Positions 1-8,000 of a stretch of 39,490 bases of DNA are shown here, piece after piece. The notes beneath the pieces are model-generated. The model was not told the origin of the DNA, made no database searches, and saw nothing but the letters and a program-made list of their open reading frames with translations. The translations under genes and the position numbers were made by a program. This DNA is from Sebaldella sp. (GTDB taxonomy: Bacteria > Fusobacteriota > Fusobacteriia > Fusobacteriales > Leptotrichiaceae), in contig JAGOZX010000024.1 of the NCBI GenBank assembly GCA_018058425.1, forward strand, positions 1 to 39,490, in the 5' to 3' direction. Within the stretch, counting starts at the first letter, position 1, and each line of letters starts with the position of its first letter.

Positions 1-189
1 CGCTGCTCCTACATGTACTCCTGTTCCTTTTAATAATTCGCTGCATATTTCCACAGGATAAGAGTTTATTGCTACCATTTTAAATCCATAATCTTTTGCC
101 TCTGTACAAAGTTTTACAAAATCTTCTTTTACTGCATACGCTCTTAACTGTGTATGATCGATCATTTGAGCTAAATCCTTTTTTTCCAT
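1..189 (-). CDS. deoC: Deoxyribose-phosphate aldolase-like protein, N-terminal 63 residues (runs off left edge)
   Basis: The reverse strand encodes a protein starting with ATG at 189 behind a GGAGG ribosome site and open to the window edge. The start MEKKDLAQMIDHTQL, then KLCTEAKDYGF and CSELLKGTGVHVG, match the beginning of the DeoC TIM barrel (family pattern IDHTLLK, LCEEA-YGF, AAELLKGSDVKV). Family role: class I aldolase cleaving 2-deoxyribose-5-phosphate; the Schiff-base lysine lies beyond the edge. It follows mtlD by 22 bp on the same strand, so both are probably one transcript. That pairing with a hexitol-phosphate dehydrogenase rather than nucleoside genes suggests a different sugar phosphate as substrate, which is inference. 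Confidence 0.8.
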   Translation of the reverse strand, partial: MEKKDLAQMIDHTQLRAYAVKEDFVKLCTEAKDYGFKMVAINSYPVEICSELLKGTGVHVGAA

Positions 190-211
190 TGTGTCCTCCA
201 AAATTTTATTT

Positions 212-1357
212 TTATAGTGTTTCGTAATATGTTATTATTTTTTGTATTACTTCATCTGAAAGTTTATCTTCTGTTACTCTTCTTAATGTTTTTTCGACAC
301 CGTTGTCTTTTATTTCTTTTTGAAGTTTTACTGATTCTTCATCAGTATTAACATCAAACTTTAGTAGATACGCTATTCCTTTTACTAAATTTTCATTTGA
401 AATATTATATTCAATTGTTCCTAATAAAGGTCTAGTTAGTCTTTCATTAATACCAAGTTTTCTTATAGGTTCTCTTCCTACTCTTACAGTAGTATCCCCT
501 AGATACTTATTTTCAAATCTTTTTATTATTTTTTTTATGTATTTCTCATGTTCTGCTTCATCAAAATTATATCTTTTTATTAGTACAGCGCCGCTTTCTT
601 CCATTGCGCCAATAACTATTTTTCTCACTTTTTCATCAAGTACTGCTTCATCAATAGTTTCGTGTGATTCATAAAATCCCATATGAGCCGCTATTATATG
701 TCCTGTATTTACTGTAAAAAGTTTTCTTTCTATATAAGGAAATAATGTTTTAGTTTTTATCATTCCTTCTAATGAAAGATCACCTTTTATAAGTGTCTCA
801 TCTACTATCCATTCATGGAATTCCTCAACTATTGTATATGTTATCTTTTCTCCTTCAATTTTTCTAGGAGGAATAAGTCTATCCACAGCTGAATTTACAA
901 ATCCTACATAAGTTTCTAAATATTCATTTTCTGTGTCATTAAAATACTCTTTTACTTTTGATTTCAAAAAAGTAGATGCATTTAATTTATTCTCACATGC
1001 TATAACATTTAAAAATTCTGATATATTCTTTTCTTTTCTCTCTTTTATTATTTCAGCTATTACAGGAGCTATTATTTCTAATATATTTGCTCCAACAGCA
1101 GTTGTTATAAGATTTTTATTAATACACTCTTTTTTTATTTTATCTATATCACTTGATAAAATACCATTTACATTTTTTACTACTTCTATTTTACGGTTAA
1201 ATCCAACAGTTTCTACTTCATATTCATTATCCTTATTTAGTTGTTCTATCATTTCTTTATTTACATCGATAAAAGTAACATTATATGAATTCTCAAATAG
1301 GATCTTCCCAATAAATCCACGCCCTATACTACCTGCACCGAAATGAAATACTTCCAT
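212..1357 (-). CDS. mtlD: Mannitol-1-phosphate 5-dehydrogenase
   Basis: The 381-residue protein matches the length of E. coli MtlD (382). It oxidises mannitol-1-phosphate to fructose-6-phosphate with NAD in the cytoplasm. Visible features: an N-terminal Rossmann motif (HFGAGSIGRGFIGK, about residues 4-17), and the long-chain polyol dehydrogenase signature KLFTVNTGH, giving the catalytic Lys212/Asn217/His220 spacing (K-x4-N-x2-H). ATG at 1357 is chosen because AGGAGGT lies 5-8 nt upstream and the homology starts there; an in-frame ATG nine codons earlier (1384) has no such site. No mannitol PTS gene is adjacent; the next gene is a DeoC-type aldolase. Transcription probably starts at the TTGACA promoter at 1433-1460, inside a phased repeat operator. 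The name is by family; another hexitol phosphate is possible. Confidence 0.9.
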   Translation of the reverse strand: MEVFHFGAGSIGRGFIGKILFENSYNVTFIDVNKEMIEQLNKDNEYEVETVGFNRKIEVVKNVNGILSSDIDKIKKECINKNLITTAVGANILEIIAPVIAEIIKERKEKNISEFLNVIACENKLNASTFLKSKVKEYFNDTENEYLETYVGFVNSAVDRLIPPRKIEGEKITYTIVEEFHEWIVDETLIKGDLSLEGMIKTKTLFPYIERKLFTVNTGHIIAAHMGFYESHETIDEAVLDEKVRKIVIGAMEESGAVLIKRYNFDEAEHEKYIKKIIKRFENKYLGDTTVRVGREPIRKLGINERLTRPLLGTIEYNISNENLVKGIAYLLKFDVNTDEESVKLQKEIKDNGVEKTLRRVTEDKLSDEVIQKIITYYETL

Positions 1358-1380
1358 AAAATACCTCCTTCTTTTAATAT

Positions 1381-1440
1381 CCATGTAACATAATGTGATG
1401 TTATGTAATTATATGTAATGTTATGTCACTATATGTTACC
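1381..1440. promoter_or_regulatory. Six-copy, 10-bp-phased operator array upstream of mtlD
   Basis: On the minus strand six consecutive 10-mers each carry T-N-A-C-A-T at the same place (for example AGTGACATAA, CATTACATAT, AATTACATAA). The exact 10-bp period puts each copy on the same helix face. It covers the -10 region and start of the mtlD promoter. Similar arrays lie at lacA and lacR, but there the motif is on the opposite strand relative to transcription. LacR or the GntR regulator at 1763 are candidate binders. Confidence 0.6.
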
Positions 1441-1460
1441 ATATATTTAAATTTTGTCAA
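1433..1460 (-). promoter_or_regulatory. Predicted mtlD-deoC promoter
   Basis: On the minus strand TTGACA (1455-1460) is followed after 16 bp by TAACAT (1433-1438). The layout is the same as at lacA: a TTGACA box, a 16-bp spacer, then the phased repeats starting at the -10 box. Confidence 0.5.
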
Positions 1461-1762
1461 TAGAAAATTCCTTTTTTTTATTCTTTTTTTATTAAGTATA
1501 TCTTTTCAGCTGTAGATATAAGCTTTGTATCATAATTTAAAATAGATTTATATTTTAAAAGCTTTTACCAAATTACAATTTTCTACTTATTTTTAAATTT
1601 TTAAATTATAAATTTTAGTTTTATCAAAAAATTTAGACTTGGCGAAACCTCAATGAAAAAGCTATAAAACTTTGATAAAAAAATTATTCATTTGAATTAT
1701 TTATGAAAATGATATAAAATCAATTATATTAACTAATAAAATTTATTAAGGAGTATCATTTT
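1441..1762. other. Intergenic region between mtlD and the divergent GntR gene
   Basis: No gene is visible. It holds the -35 box of mtlD, an inverted repeat with 10-bp arms TTTTATCAAA (1619-1628) and TTTGATAAAA (1671-1680) around a GC-richer core (GACTTGGCGAAACCTC, 1635-1650), and the predicted promoter of the GntR gene (1692-1720). The rest is AT-rich without structure I can assign. Confidence 0.5.
1692..1720 (+). promoter_or_regulatory. Predicted promoter of GntR/UTRA regulator
   Basis: TTGAAT (1692-1697) and TAAAAT (1715-1720) with 17-bp spacing, about 40 bp upstream of the start codon. Confidence 0.4.
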
Positions 1763-2500
1763 ATGAGCAAGATAGATAAAAACATTGGAATCCCTTTGTA
1801 CGAGCAAATTCTTGATATTATTTATAACGATATACAAAATGGAGTTTTTTCATATGGAGAAATTATACCTAAAGAACTTGATTTATGTGAACTTTATAAT
1901 GTGAGTAGACCAACTATAAGAAAAGCTCTAAATATTTTGGTAGAAAATGGTAACTTAATTCGTATAAAAGGAAAAGGAACATATGTTTCATCTGATAAAA
2001 AAATAAAACAAGATTTCACACATATAATACAAAACTTTAATGATGAAATGTCTCAAAAAGGTGTAAGTCCAGGTACTAAGGTCTTAGAAAAAAAACTTTT
2101 TCTTCCAGATGAAGTAACTCAAGAGAAACTAAACCTAAAAAATGGGGAAAAAGTAATAAAGCTCGTTAGATTAAGATATGCTAATAATGAACCTCTTTTA
2201 GTGGTTACTACTTATATTCCGTATAATAGAGCTGAATTTTTATTTGAAAAGGACTTTGAAAAAGTTTCTTTATATGATTCATTAGAAGAAAAAAAAATAA
2301 ATATAAAAAGAGCCGTTCGTACTTTTGAAGTACAAAAAGCTAATAAAAAAATCGCTACTTTACTAACAGTGACAAAAAATGATCCTGTTTTTTACTTTGA
2401 AACGATTGCTTATTCTGATAAAAATATTCCTATGGAATTTTCGAAATGTTTTTATAGAGGAGATAAAAATAAATTTATTGTTGAAATTGAGAAGAACTAG
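1763..2500 (+). CDS. GntR-family (HutC/UTRA) transcriptional regulator
   Basis: 245 residues. The N-terminal winged helix of GntR type spans about residues 8-75 (PLYEQILDIIYNDIQNG, then ELYNVSRPTIRKALNILV and the wing GNLIRIKGKGTYVS). The C-terminal UTRA ligand-binding domain spans about 95-240 and is typical of sugar-phosphate or amino-acid sensing regulators such as TreR, NagR and HutC. ATG at 1763 follows AAGGAG. The gene diverges from mtlD and converges on lacG with a shared terminator, so mtlD-deoC or lac are the nearest plausible targets. The ligand cannot be read from the sequence. Confidence 0.88.
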   Translation: MSKIDKNIGIPLYEQILDIIYNDIQNGVFSYGEIIPKELDLCELYNVSRPTIRKALNILVENGNLIRIKGKGTYVSSDKKIKQDFTHIIQNFNDEMSQKGVSPGTKVLEKKLFLPDEVTQEKLNLKNGEKVIKLVRLRYANNEPLLVVTTYIPYNRAEFLFEKDFEKVSLYDSLEEKKINIKRAVRTFEVQKANKKIATLLTVTKNDPVFYFETIAYSDKNIPMEFSKCFYRGDKNKFIVEIEKN

Positions 2501-2548
2501 AATCACTTAATTTCATGTACTTCTATTCTCTAATTTAATATAGTAAAA

Positions 2549-2592
2549 ATAAAGGGATTAACTCCTAACATAACGAGTTTAATCCCTTTATT
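2549..2592. terminator. Bidirectional terminator between the GntR gene and lacG
   Basis: Arms AAAGGGATTAACTC and GAGTTTAATCCCTTT (one bulged T) around a 10-nt loop, flanked by A and T tracts; it serves the two convergent genes. Confidence 0.8.
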
Positions 2593-2595
2593 TAT

Positions 2596-4002
2596 CTATT
2601 TCACCTCTTTACTTTCCGACATCTCTTTATACCAATAAGCACTTTTTTTAGGATATCTCTCCTGTGTAACAAAATCCACATAAAATAATCCATATCTTTT
2701 ATTAAAACCATTTGTCCAAGATAATACATCCATCAAAGACCAAATAAAGTAACCTTTTACATTTACACCATTTGAAACAGCTTCAATTATTGCCTCCATA
2801 TGTTCTCTAACATAGTTTATTCTTGCTGTATCATCTATCTCTCCATTAATAAAGTCATCTTTATAACCCATACCATTTTCAGTTACATATATTTTTTTAT
2901 AACTAACATAGTCATTTTTTATTCTTATTAACATATCCAAGAGACCCTTTGGATATATCGGCCAATCCCAATCTGTTATTGGAATTTCTGGGTTTTTAAC
3001 TCTTTCTCCTACTCCTTTTATTCTAAATACACTTGTTCCTTTTTCTCCTGTACCATTATGAAAAATTTCAGTCTCTCCATTATATTCTTTTAAAAAATGA
3101 CTAGCATAATAATTTAATCCCAGAAAATCATTTAATCTAGCAGCTTTTTTTAAAATGCTTCTATCATCGTCTTTTATATCTAACTTTGAATTATAATTTT
3201 CTAATATCTCTAATATTGTTTCATATGTTTCTTTTTGATATTCCCCTAATAAACAAGCATCTAGCATAAATGTATTGGCTAATGTGTCTTCTAAATATGC
3301 TGCTCTTTTATCACCTTCTGAATTAGAAATTGGATATTTGGATTCTAAAATATGTACAATTCCAATTTCACCATCTAAATTCATTTTTTTATATTCTATT
3401 ACTGCCTTTGAATGCGCTAAACACATATTATGCATTGCCTGAATAGCTTTTGGAATATCATATTTTATATTAGGAGGGAAGTGTCCAATGATATATTGCC
3501 CTGCAACGACAGACCAAGGTTCGTTTATTGTAATCCATTTTTTTACTCTATCTCCAAAGTTTTCAAAACATACTTTTGAAAATTCCACAAAATAGTCAAT
3601 GTTTTTTCTATCTAACCAATCTCCATTTTTAAATAGTGATAATGGGGTATCAAAATGATGCATTGTTACAAAGGGTTCAACTCCATTTTTTATACACTCA
3701 TCTATTAAATTATTATAATACTCAAGGCCTTTTTTATTTACTTCTCCAAATCCTTCAGGAAAAATTCTACTCCAAGAAATTGAAATTCTTATTCCATTTA
3801 TTCCAAAATCTTCACATAATTTTATGTCATCTTTATACTTATGATAGAAATCACTTGCCACATCACCATTAAAAGTACTTTCCGCCCTATGAAAATATTC
3901 ATCCCAATAGCACTTGCCTCTACCGTCTATATTAGCAGCTCCCTCAGCTTGATATGCTGCTGTAGCAGCTCCAAAAATAAAATCTTCTGAAAACTTTTTC
4001 AT
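2596..4002 (-). CDS. lacG: 6-phospho-beta-galactosidase (GH1)
   Basis: 468 residues, the length of the Lactococcus lactis enzyme. It hydrolyses PTS-imported lactose-6-phosphate to glucose and galactose-6-phosphate. GH1 features: acid/base Glu161 in TINEPWS, nucleophile Glu375 in YVTENGMG. The phosphate-binding set Ser428, Lys435, Tyr437 falls at the known LacG numbers, and Trp429 in LSWTNGFNKRYG is the residue associated with the axial O4 of galactose. This favours 6-phospho-galactosidase over 6-phospho-glucosidase. It is the last gene of lacABFEG, 9 bp after lacE, with a terminator just past the stop. Confidence 0.93.
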   Translation of the reverse strand: MKKFSEDFIFGAATAAYQAEGAANIDGRGKCYWDEYFHRAESTFNGDVASDFYHKYKDDIKLCEDFGINGIRISISWSRIFPEGFGEVNKKGLEYYNNLIDECIKNGVEPFVTMHHFDTPLSLFKNGDWLDRKNIDYFVEFSKVCFENFGDRVKKWITINEPWSVVAGQYIIGHFPPNIKYDIPKAIQAMHNMCLAHSKAVIEYKKMNLDGEIGIVHILESKYPISNSEGDKRAAYLEDTLANTFMLDACLLGEYQKETYETILEILENYNSKLDIKDDDRSILKKAARLNDFLGLNYYASHFLKEYNGETEIFHNGTGEKGTSVFRIKGVGERVKNPEIPITDWDWPIYPKGLLDMLIRIKNDYVSYKKIYVTENGMGYKDDFINGEIDDTARINYVREHMEAIIEAVSNGVNVKGYFIWSLMDVLSWTNGFNKRYGLFYVDFVTQERYPKKSAYWYKEMSESKEVK

Positions 4003-4011
4003 TTTTTCCTC

Positions 4012-5664
4012 CTAAATATTTCTTAATACTAATTCTAAAGCTTTTTTAGAGTCTCTTGTCATACCCACATATTCTTTTCCTCCTGTGGAAATAGCTTTTA
4101 TTCCTACCTTATCTGTTTCTATTAGCAGTTCATCGAGCATAGATGCCATTTGTGGTGCTAATATTATTAGATCAAACTGATCCAGTATTTCTCTATGTTG
4201 TCCATAAGCCATAGCTTTTGATTCTAAATTTATATTTTCCTGTTTTGCTCCATCTGATATTGCATTTGCTAACATCCCACTTGTCGCTCCATTTGCACAA
4301 AGTACAAGTACAGCTATTTTTTTATCTTTATTTTTTTCATATGCTTGCTCTATAATATCTTTTTTCTCTTCTTCTGCTTCTTCTATAATTTCTACACCTT
4401 TTTGTTTTTCTTCTTCTATTAACTGTAAATCATAAGTTTTTAAGAAGGGATAATATACTATAAAATCCACCACTAGCAATAATGGTACTAATAAAAATGC
4501 CAAAGGTGCAAAGCCTGTACCTATTACTAAACCTAATGGCCCCGGAGTCGTCCATGGTAAATTATAAACAAAACCATTCATTCCCAATGTTATAAAGAAT
4601 TTCAACATCCACACATTTAATATTGGAGTTAAAATAAATGGAATAAAAAATATTGGATTTAACACAATTGGTGCTCCAAATAGTATTGGTTCATTAACTC
4701 CAAATAATCCCGGAATTACTGAAGCTTTTCCCACTGCTTTTAACTGCTTTGATTTTGCTATAAATGCCATCATAAAGATTATTACTAATGTAGCTCCTGT
4801 TCCTCCTAATGTAGCAACAAAGTATTGTGATCCCTGTGATAAAGTTTTAGAAGCATGCTCTCCCTTGCTAAACATTAGAAAATTAAACTCTACATTTGTT
4901 AGGTATATTGCAGATACAGCTGGCTCTACTATTGATGGTCCATGAATTCCCACAAACCAAAAGAATGCCATTGCTCCAAATATGATTGCTAAACCTGGAT
5001 ATGTATCTGCTGCTGAAAATAATGGTTTAAATAAGTCTAAAATTAAAGCACTAAAACCAACTCCAACAAATTTTCTTATTATAATATCAAATACCCAAAA
5101 GAACATTACAGATAATGAAATAGGAATTATATCTGCAAAAGTTTGTGAGATATTTCCAGGAACTTCTTTTGGCAGTTTTATTGTAATATTTCTTTTTACA
5201 CAAAACTTATATATATTTGGTACTATAAATCCAATTACAAATGAAGTCAGCAGGCCTTTTGTACCAAGAAATTCAAGTGATATACTTCCTTCTTTTAGAT
5301 CTGCACTTAATAATAAGAATGAAATTATAGCTGCTATCATAACTGAAATAACATTTATCTGCCTTGTTTTTTCCATCTTCCCATTTAAATTTTCAGTTAA
5401 GCTTCTAGCTATGGTGCTTGCCATTAGCATTGCAAGTATTCCCATTGATAGTGAATAAGCCTTCATTAGCATCTCTACTATATTATCTGGCAAGAAATAT
5501 CCGAAAGCATTTGGTACAAATGCTATAAGTAAAAATATACTCGAAAACAATATTACTGGTATTAAGGTAATAAAGCCGTCTCTTATTGCTCTTAAGTAAG
5601 GATTATTAGATATTTTATTAAAAAATGGCTGCATTTTTGATATCCATTTTACTAGTTTCATCAT
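4012..5664 (-). CDS. lacE: Lactose-specific PTS enzyme IICB
   Basis: 550 residues. Residues about 1-420 form the membrane IIC domain of the lactose/cellobiose family (multiple hydrophobic spans and the conserved region FGVNEPILFGAPIVLNP). A charged Glu/Lys-rich linker (about 421-445) joins the C-terminal IIB domain, which begins AVLVLCANGATSGMLAN with the phosphocysteine at Cys456. It imports and phosphorylates lactose, taking phosphate from LacF encoded just upstream (20-bp gap). The IIC-IIB fusion order is typical of LacE rather than of CelA/CelB split systems. Two adjacent ATG codons occur at the start; the first is used. Confidence 0.9.
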   Translation of the reverse strand: MMKLVKWISKMQPFFNKISNNPYLRAIRDGFITLIPVILFSSIFLLIAFVPNAFGYFLPDNIVEMLMKAYSLSMGILAMLMASTIARSLTENLNGKMEKTRQINVISVMIAAIISFLLLSADLKEGSISLEFLGTKGLLTSFVIGFIVPNIYKFCVKRNITIKLPKEVPGNISQTFADIIPISLSVMFFWVFDIIIRKFVGVGFSALILDLFKPLFSAADTYPGLAIIFGAMAFFWFVGIHGPSIVEPAVSAIYLTNVEFNFLMFSKGEHASKTLSQGSQYFVATLGGTGATLVIIFMMAFIAKSKQLKAVGKASVIPGLFGVNEPILFGAPIVLNPIFFIPFILTPILNVWMLKFFITLGMNGFVYNLPWTTPGPLGLVIGTGFAPLAFLLVPLLLVVDFIVYYPFLKTYDLQLIEEEKQKGVEIIEEAEEEKKDIIEQAYEKNKDKKIAVLVLCANGATSGMLANAISDGAKQENINLESKAMAYGQHREILDQFDLIILAPQMASMLDELLIETDKVGIKAISTGGKEYVGMTRDSKKALELVLRNI

Positions 5665-5683
5665 ACTTTTACACCCCTATATA

Positions 5684-5998
5684 CTAATTAGATTTTTTAT
5701 ATAATTTTATAAAATGATTTGTTAAGTCTTTTAGAAGCATCGCTCCCATTAAATGATCCTGTGCATGAACCATTATAAATCCTATTTCATTTTCTTCCCC
5801 TGATGCCTCTTTCTGTATCATTTCTGTTTGTTGAGCATGAGCATCAAGTAATACTTCTTCCGCTTCTTTTGTTAATACTTCCGCCTTGTCAAACTCGCTA
5901 TTTTCAGCTGCTTTTATAGCCATTAATAGTTTTGATCTAGCCTCTCCTGCATAAGCTACGATTTCAAAACCTATCATCATCACTTCTTCTTTTGTCAT
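5684..5998 (-). CDS. lacF: Lactose-specific PTS enzyme IIA
   Basis: 104 residues, all helical in appearance and of the usual LacF length. The phosphorylated histidine is His78 in MVHAQDHLM, with the trimer-centre Asp at 81, both at the numbers known from L. lactis LacF. It is a soluble phosphocarrier between HPr and the IIB domain of LacE. It lies between lacB (31-bp gap) and lacE in the leftward lac operon, with AAGGAG in front of the ATG. A cellobiose IIA would look similar; the neighbours decide for lactose. Confidence 0.92.
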   Translation of the reverse strand: MTKEEVMMIGFEIVAYAGEARSKLLMAIKAAENSEFDKAEVLTKEAEEVLLDAHAQQTEMIQKEASGEENEIGFIMVHAQDHLMGAMLLKDLTNHFIKLYKKSN

Positions 5999-6029
5999 AA
6001 TTCTACTCCTTTTTTATTTCTTTATTTTC

Positions 6030-6545
6030 CTAATCGTGATAAAATCCTTGATCCCATTTTTCAATAAATTCATCAAAGAAATTATCATTTTTTATCTCTT
6101 CATACTCTTTTTTTAAAGAATCTACTTTTTCAATTATTCTTTTACTCTCTTCTGTTTCTATATATTCAGTATTTATAAACTCATCAAGTATATTTTGTAT
6201 AAGCCCTATACCTGTTATTCTTGCACCCACTCCTATTACATTTGCATTTAATTTCTGTTTTGCCATTTTCGCTGTAAGAACATCTCTTACTAAAGCAGCT
6301 CTTACTCCGGGAACCTTACTTACAGCATTTGATATCCCTACTCCTGTACCACATAATACTATTCCCAATTCTACTTTTTTTTCTAGCACCATTACTCCTA
6401 CTTTTCTTGCAAAAATTGGATAATGTGTTCTTTCTTTATCATATGTACCCTCATCTGAAACTTCATGTCCCTGTTCTCTCAAATATTTAACTACTCCATC
6501 TTTAGTTTCTGTGACTATGTGATCACAACCTATTGCTATTTTCAT
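6030..6545 (-). CDS. lacB: Galactose-6-phosphate isomerase subunit LacB
   Basis: 171 residues, exactly the size of staphylococcal and lactococcal LacB. Matches run along the protein: [54 protein letters not shown] and the end [16 protein letters not shown]. It belongs to the RpiB/LacAB fold; Cys65 in LCGTGVG occupies the catalytic cysteine position of RpiB. Together with LacA it forms the heteromer converting galactose-6-phosphate to tagatose-6-phosphate. It is the second gene of the operon, 42 bp after lacA. Confidence 0.94.
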   Translation of the reverse strand: MKIAIGCDHIVTETKDGVVKYLREQGHEVSDEGTYDKERTHYPIFARKVGVMVLEKKVELGIVLCGTGVGISNAVSKVPGVRAALVRDVLTAKMAKQKLNANVIGVGARITGIGLIQNILDEFINTEYIETEESKRIIEKVDSLKKEYEEIKNDNFFDEFIEKWDQGFYHD

Positions 6546-6587
6546 AAATTCCTCCTGTTTTTCATATTTTCTACTCTAAATTTCTTA

Positions 6588-7010
6588 TTACATTTTATTC
6601 ATCATATCAACTCTTACCTGATGTCTTCCACCTGAATAATTAGATTTCATAAATACATCACAGATACTCTTTGCAAGCTCTTTTCCTGTAATCTCTGCAC
6701 CAATTGTTATTATAGTTGTATTATTGTGATCTCTGGTCATCTTCGCTGAATGTTCATCCCCAACTTGAGCACAAACTATTCCTTTATGTTTAGAACAAAT
6801 CATAAAAGGCAGACTTCCATAGTCATCTAATATAACGCCCTTCTCTATTTCATTTTTTAGTATTCCCTTTGAAATTTTACAAGATACATCAAAAATATCA
6901 TTATTCTCTTTTGAGTAATCAATTATTTCATACCCCTCTTTTAATAGATGTTTTTCTAAAAACTCTTTTAAAACTTTTCCATCTTCTGAACTTCCTATTC
7001 CAATTTTCAT
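6588..7010 (-). CDS. lacA: Galactose-6-phosphate isomerase subunit LacA
   Basis: 140 residues; LacA proteins are about 141-142. The C-terminus SGGRHQVRVDMMNKM is nearly identical to the family end, and MTRDHNNTTIITIGAE matches the LacA pattern. It lacks the cysteine of LacB at the RpiB site (ILDDYGSLPFM instead), as expected for the LacA subunit, which works only with LacB. It opens the leftward operon lacABFEG, with GGGAGG before the ATG. The promoter and phased repeat array lie directly upstream. In Gram-positive operons lacC and lacD follow lacB; here lacF follows directly. Confidence 0.92.
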   Translation of the reverse strand: MKIGIGSSEDGKVLKEFLEKHLLKEGYEIIDYSKENNDIFDVSCKISKGILKNEIEKGVILDDYGSLPFMICSKHKGIVCAQVGDEHSAKMTRDHNNTTIITIGAEITGKELAKSICDVFMKSNYSGGRHQVRVDMMNKM

Positions 7011-7050
7011 TTGTTTCCTCCCTTATCTTTTTATTATCAAATCAATTTTT

Positions 7051-7100
7051 ATTACATTTTGTTATATTATGTTATATTATGTTACAATTTGTTACATTAT
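7051..7100. promoter_or_regulatory. Five-copy, 10-bp-phased operator array at lacA
   Basis: Five consecutive 10-mers of the type GTTACATTAT / GTTATATTAT / GTTACAATTT lie in exact 10-bp register on the plus strand. They begin just past the lacA -10 box and cover the transcription start and early leader. This is the expected place for a roadblock-type DeoR repressor such as the adjacent LacR. Confidence 0.65.
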
Positions 7101-7101
7101 T

Positions 7102-7129
7102 ATTATAACCTGATTATTGAATTTGTCAA
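7102..7129 (-). promoter_or_regulatory. lacA promoter
   Basis: Perfect consensus boxes on the minus strand: TTGACA (7124-7129), 16 bp, TATAAT (7102-7107). The predicted start near 7095 falls inside the repeat array. Confidence 0.75.
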
Positions 7130-7152
7130 TATCAATATTTTTCTTTTCATAA

Positions 7153-7182
7153 AAAAAATTCCAGAAATTCTGGAATTTTTTA
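7153..7182. terminator. Terminator after lacR
   Basis: Eleven-bp stem AAAAATTCCAG / CTGGAATTTTT with a 5-nt loop, just past the lacR stop and symmetric with A and T tails. It separates lacR from the lac operon, so lacABFEG relies on its own promoter. Confidence 0.8.
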
Positions 7183-7186
7183 TAAA

Positions 7187-7939
7187 TTATTTATTTAATA
7201 CCACTGTTAAAACACTGTATTTTTCTTTTATATCTGTATCTAATTTACTATCTGTTACTATTGCGTCTAAGTCTTCAATTTTATAAAATGAGTATAAATC
7301 TTTTAACTCAAATTTATTACTATCTATTAATAAAAAATTCTTTTTTGAATTATTCATAATAATATTTTGCAAACTAGCTTCATCTTTATTAGAATTCGTA
7401 ATTAGATTATCTTTTATTCCATTTGCTCCTATGAAACATTTATCTACCTCTAGATTTGAAAGCATCTTATCAGCTGCTTCACCAACAAATGCACCCGATT
7501 TTTCTCTCCACCAACCTCCAGTTATAATTAACTCAAAATTCTCATTATTTTTATACTGTTCAAAAATATAATAAGAATTTGTTATTATCCGTATTCTCTT
7601 ATCTTTTATATTTTTCATAAGAAACTCATTTGTTGTACTAGCACCTATAAATAATATATCACCGTTGTCTATAAGCCTTGATGCTATTCGTCCTATTTCC
7701 TCTTTATTTTCTACATTTATCTCTTTTTTTTGTAAGTGAGTCAGTTCCATTAGGTCCATATCACTATTTTTCACCGCTCCACCATGGATTCTTTTTACTA
7801 TATTATTATCTTCTAATAATTTTAAGTCTCTTCCAATAGTCATTCTAGTTACACTAAGTTTTTGACTGAGCTCATTTACAGAAACTATACCATTTTTCTC
7901 TATTTCTTCAAGTATTTTTTCTATTCTCTTTTCTTTCAT
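7187..7939 (-). CDS. lacR: DeoR-family repressor, likely LacR
   Basis: 250 residues. The N-terminal DeoR helix-turn-helix (about 5-57) includes EEIEKNGIVSVNELSQKLSV and TRMTIGRDLKLLEDNN, with the family RIHGGAV after it. The C-terminal sugar-phosphate domain (about 75-235) has the effector-binding loop LFIGASTTNEF. Position directly upstream of lacA on the same strand, as in Gram-positive lac clusters, supports LacR, whose inducer is tagatose-6-phosphate in those systems. Its promoter carries the same 10-bp repeats as lacA, suggesting autoregulation. The aga PTS genes behind it could also be targets. Confidence 0.83.
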   Translation of the reverse strand: MKEKRIEKILEEIEKNGIVSVNELSQKLSVTRMTIGRDLKLLEDNNIVKRIHGGAVKNSDMDLMELTHLQKKEINVENKEEIGRIASRLIDNGDILFIGASTTNEFLMKNIKDKRIRIITNSYYIFEQYKNNENFELIITGGWWREKSGAFVGEAADKMLSNLEVDKCFIGANGIKDNLITNSNKDEASLQNIIMNNSKKNFLLIDSNKFELKDLYSFYKIEDLDAIVTDSKLDTDIKEKYSVLTVVLNK

Positions 7940-7960
7940 ATCTTTCTCCTAAAACAGTTC

Positions 7961-8000
7961 ATATATTTTTGTTATAAAATGTTTCATTTTGTTACATTAA
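7961..8000. promoter_or_regulatory. 10-bp-phased operator array at lacR
   Basis: Three clear 10-mers (GTTATAAAAT, GTTTCATTTT, GTTACATTAA) plus a weaker flanking copy lie in 10-bp register between the lacR -10 box and start codon. Motif, strand and position match the lacA array. Confidence 0.55.

Noticed and set aside
1635..1660. Cyclic-di-GMP riboswitch suggested by GGCGAAACC
   Set aside because: The downstream GGACGCAAAGCC-type half and the required helices are absent.
2596..4002. 6-phospho-beta-glucosidase
   Set aside because: Trp429 with Ser428, Lys435 and Tyr437 at LacG positions and the lac context favour 6-phospho-beta-galactosidase.
6030..7010. Two ribose-5-phosphate isomerase B genes
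   Set aside because: The sizes (140 and 171), the conserved ends and the neighbours lacF, lacE and lacG identify them as LacA and LacB; LacA also lacks the RpiB cysteine.
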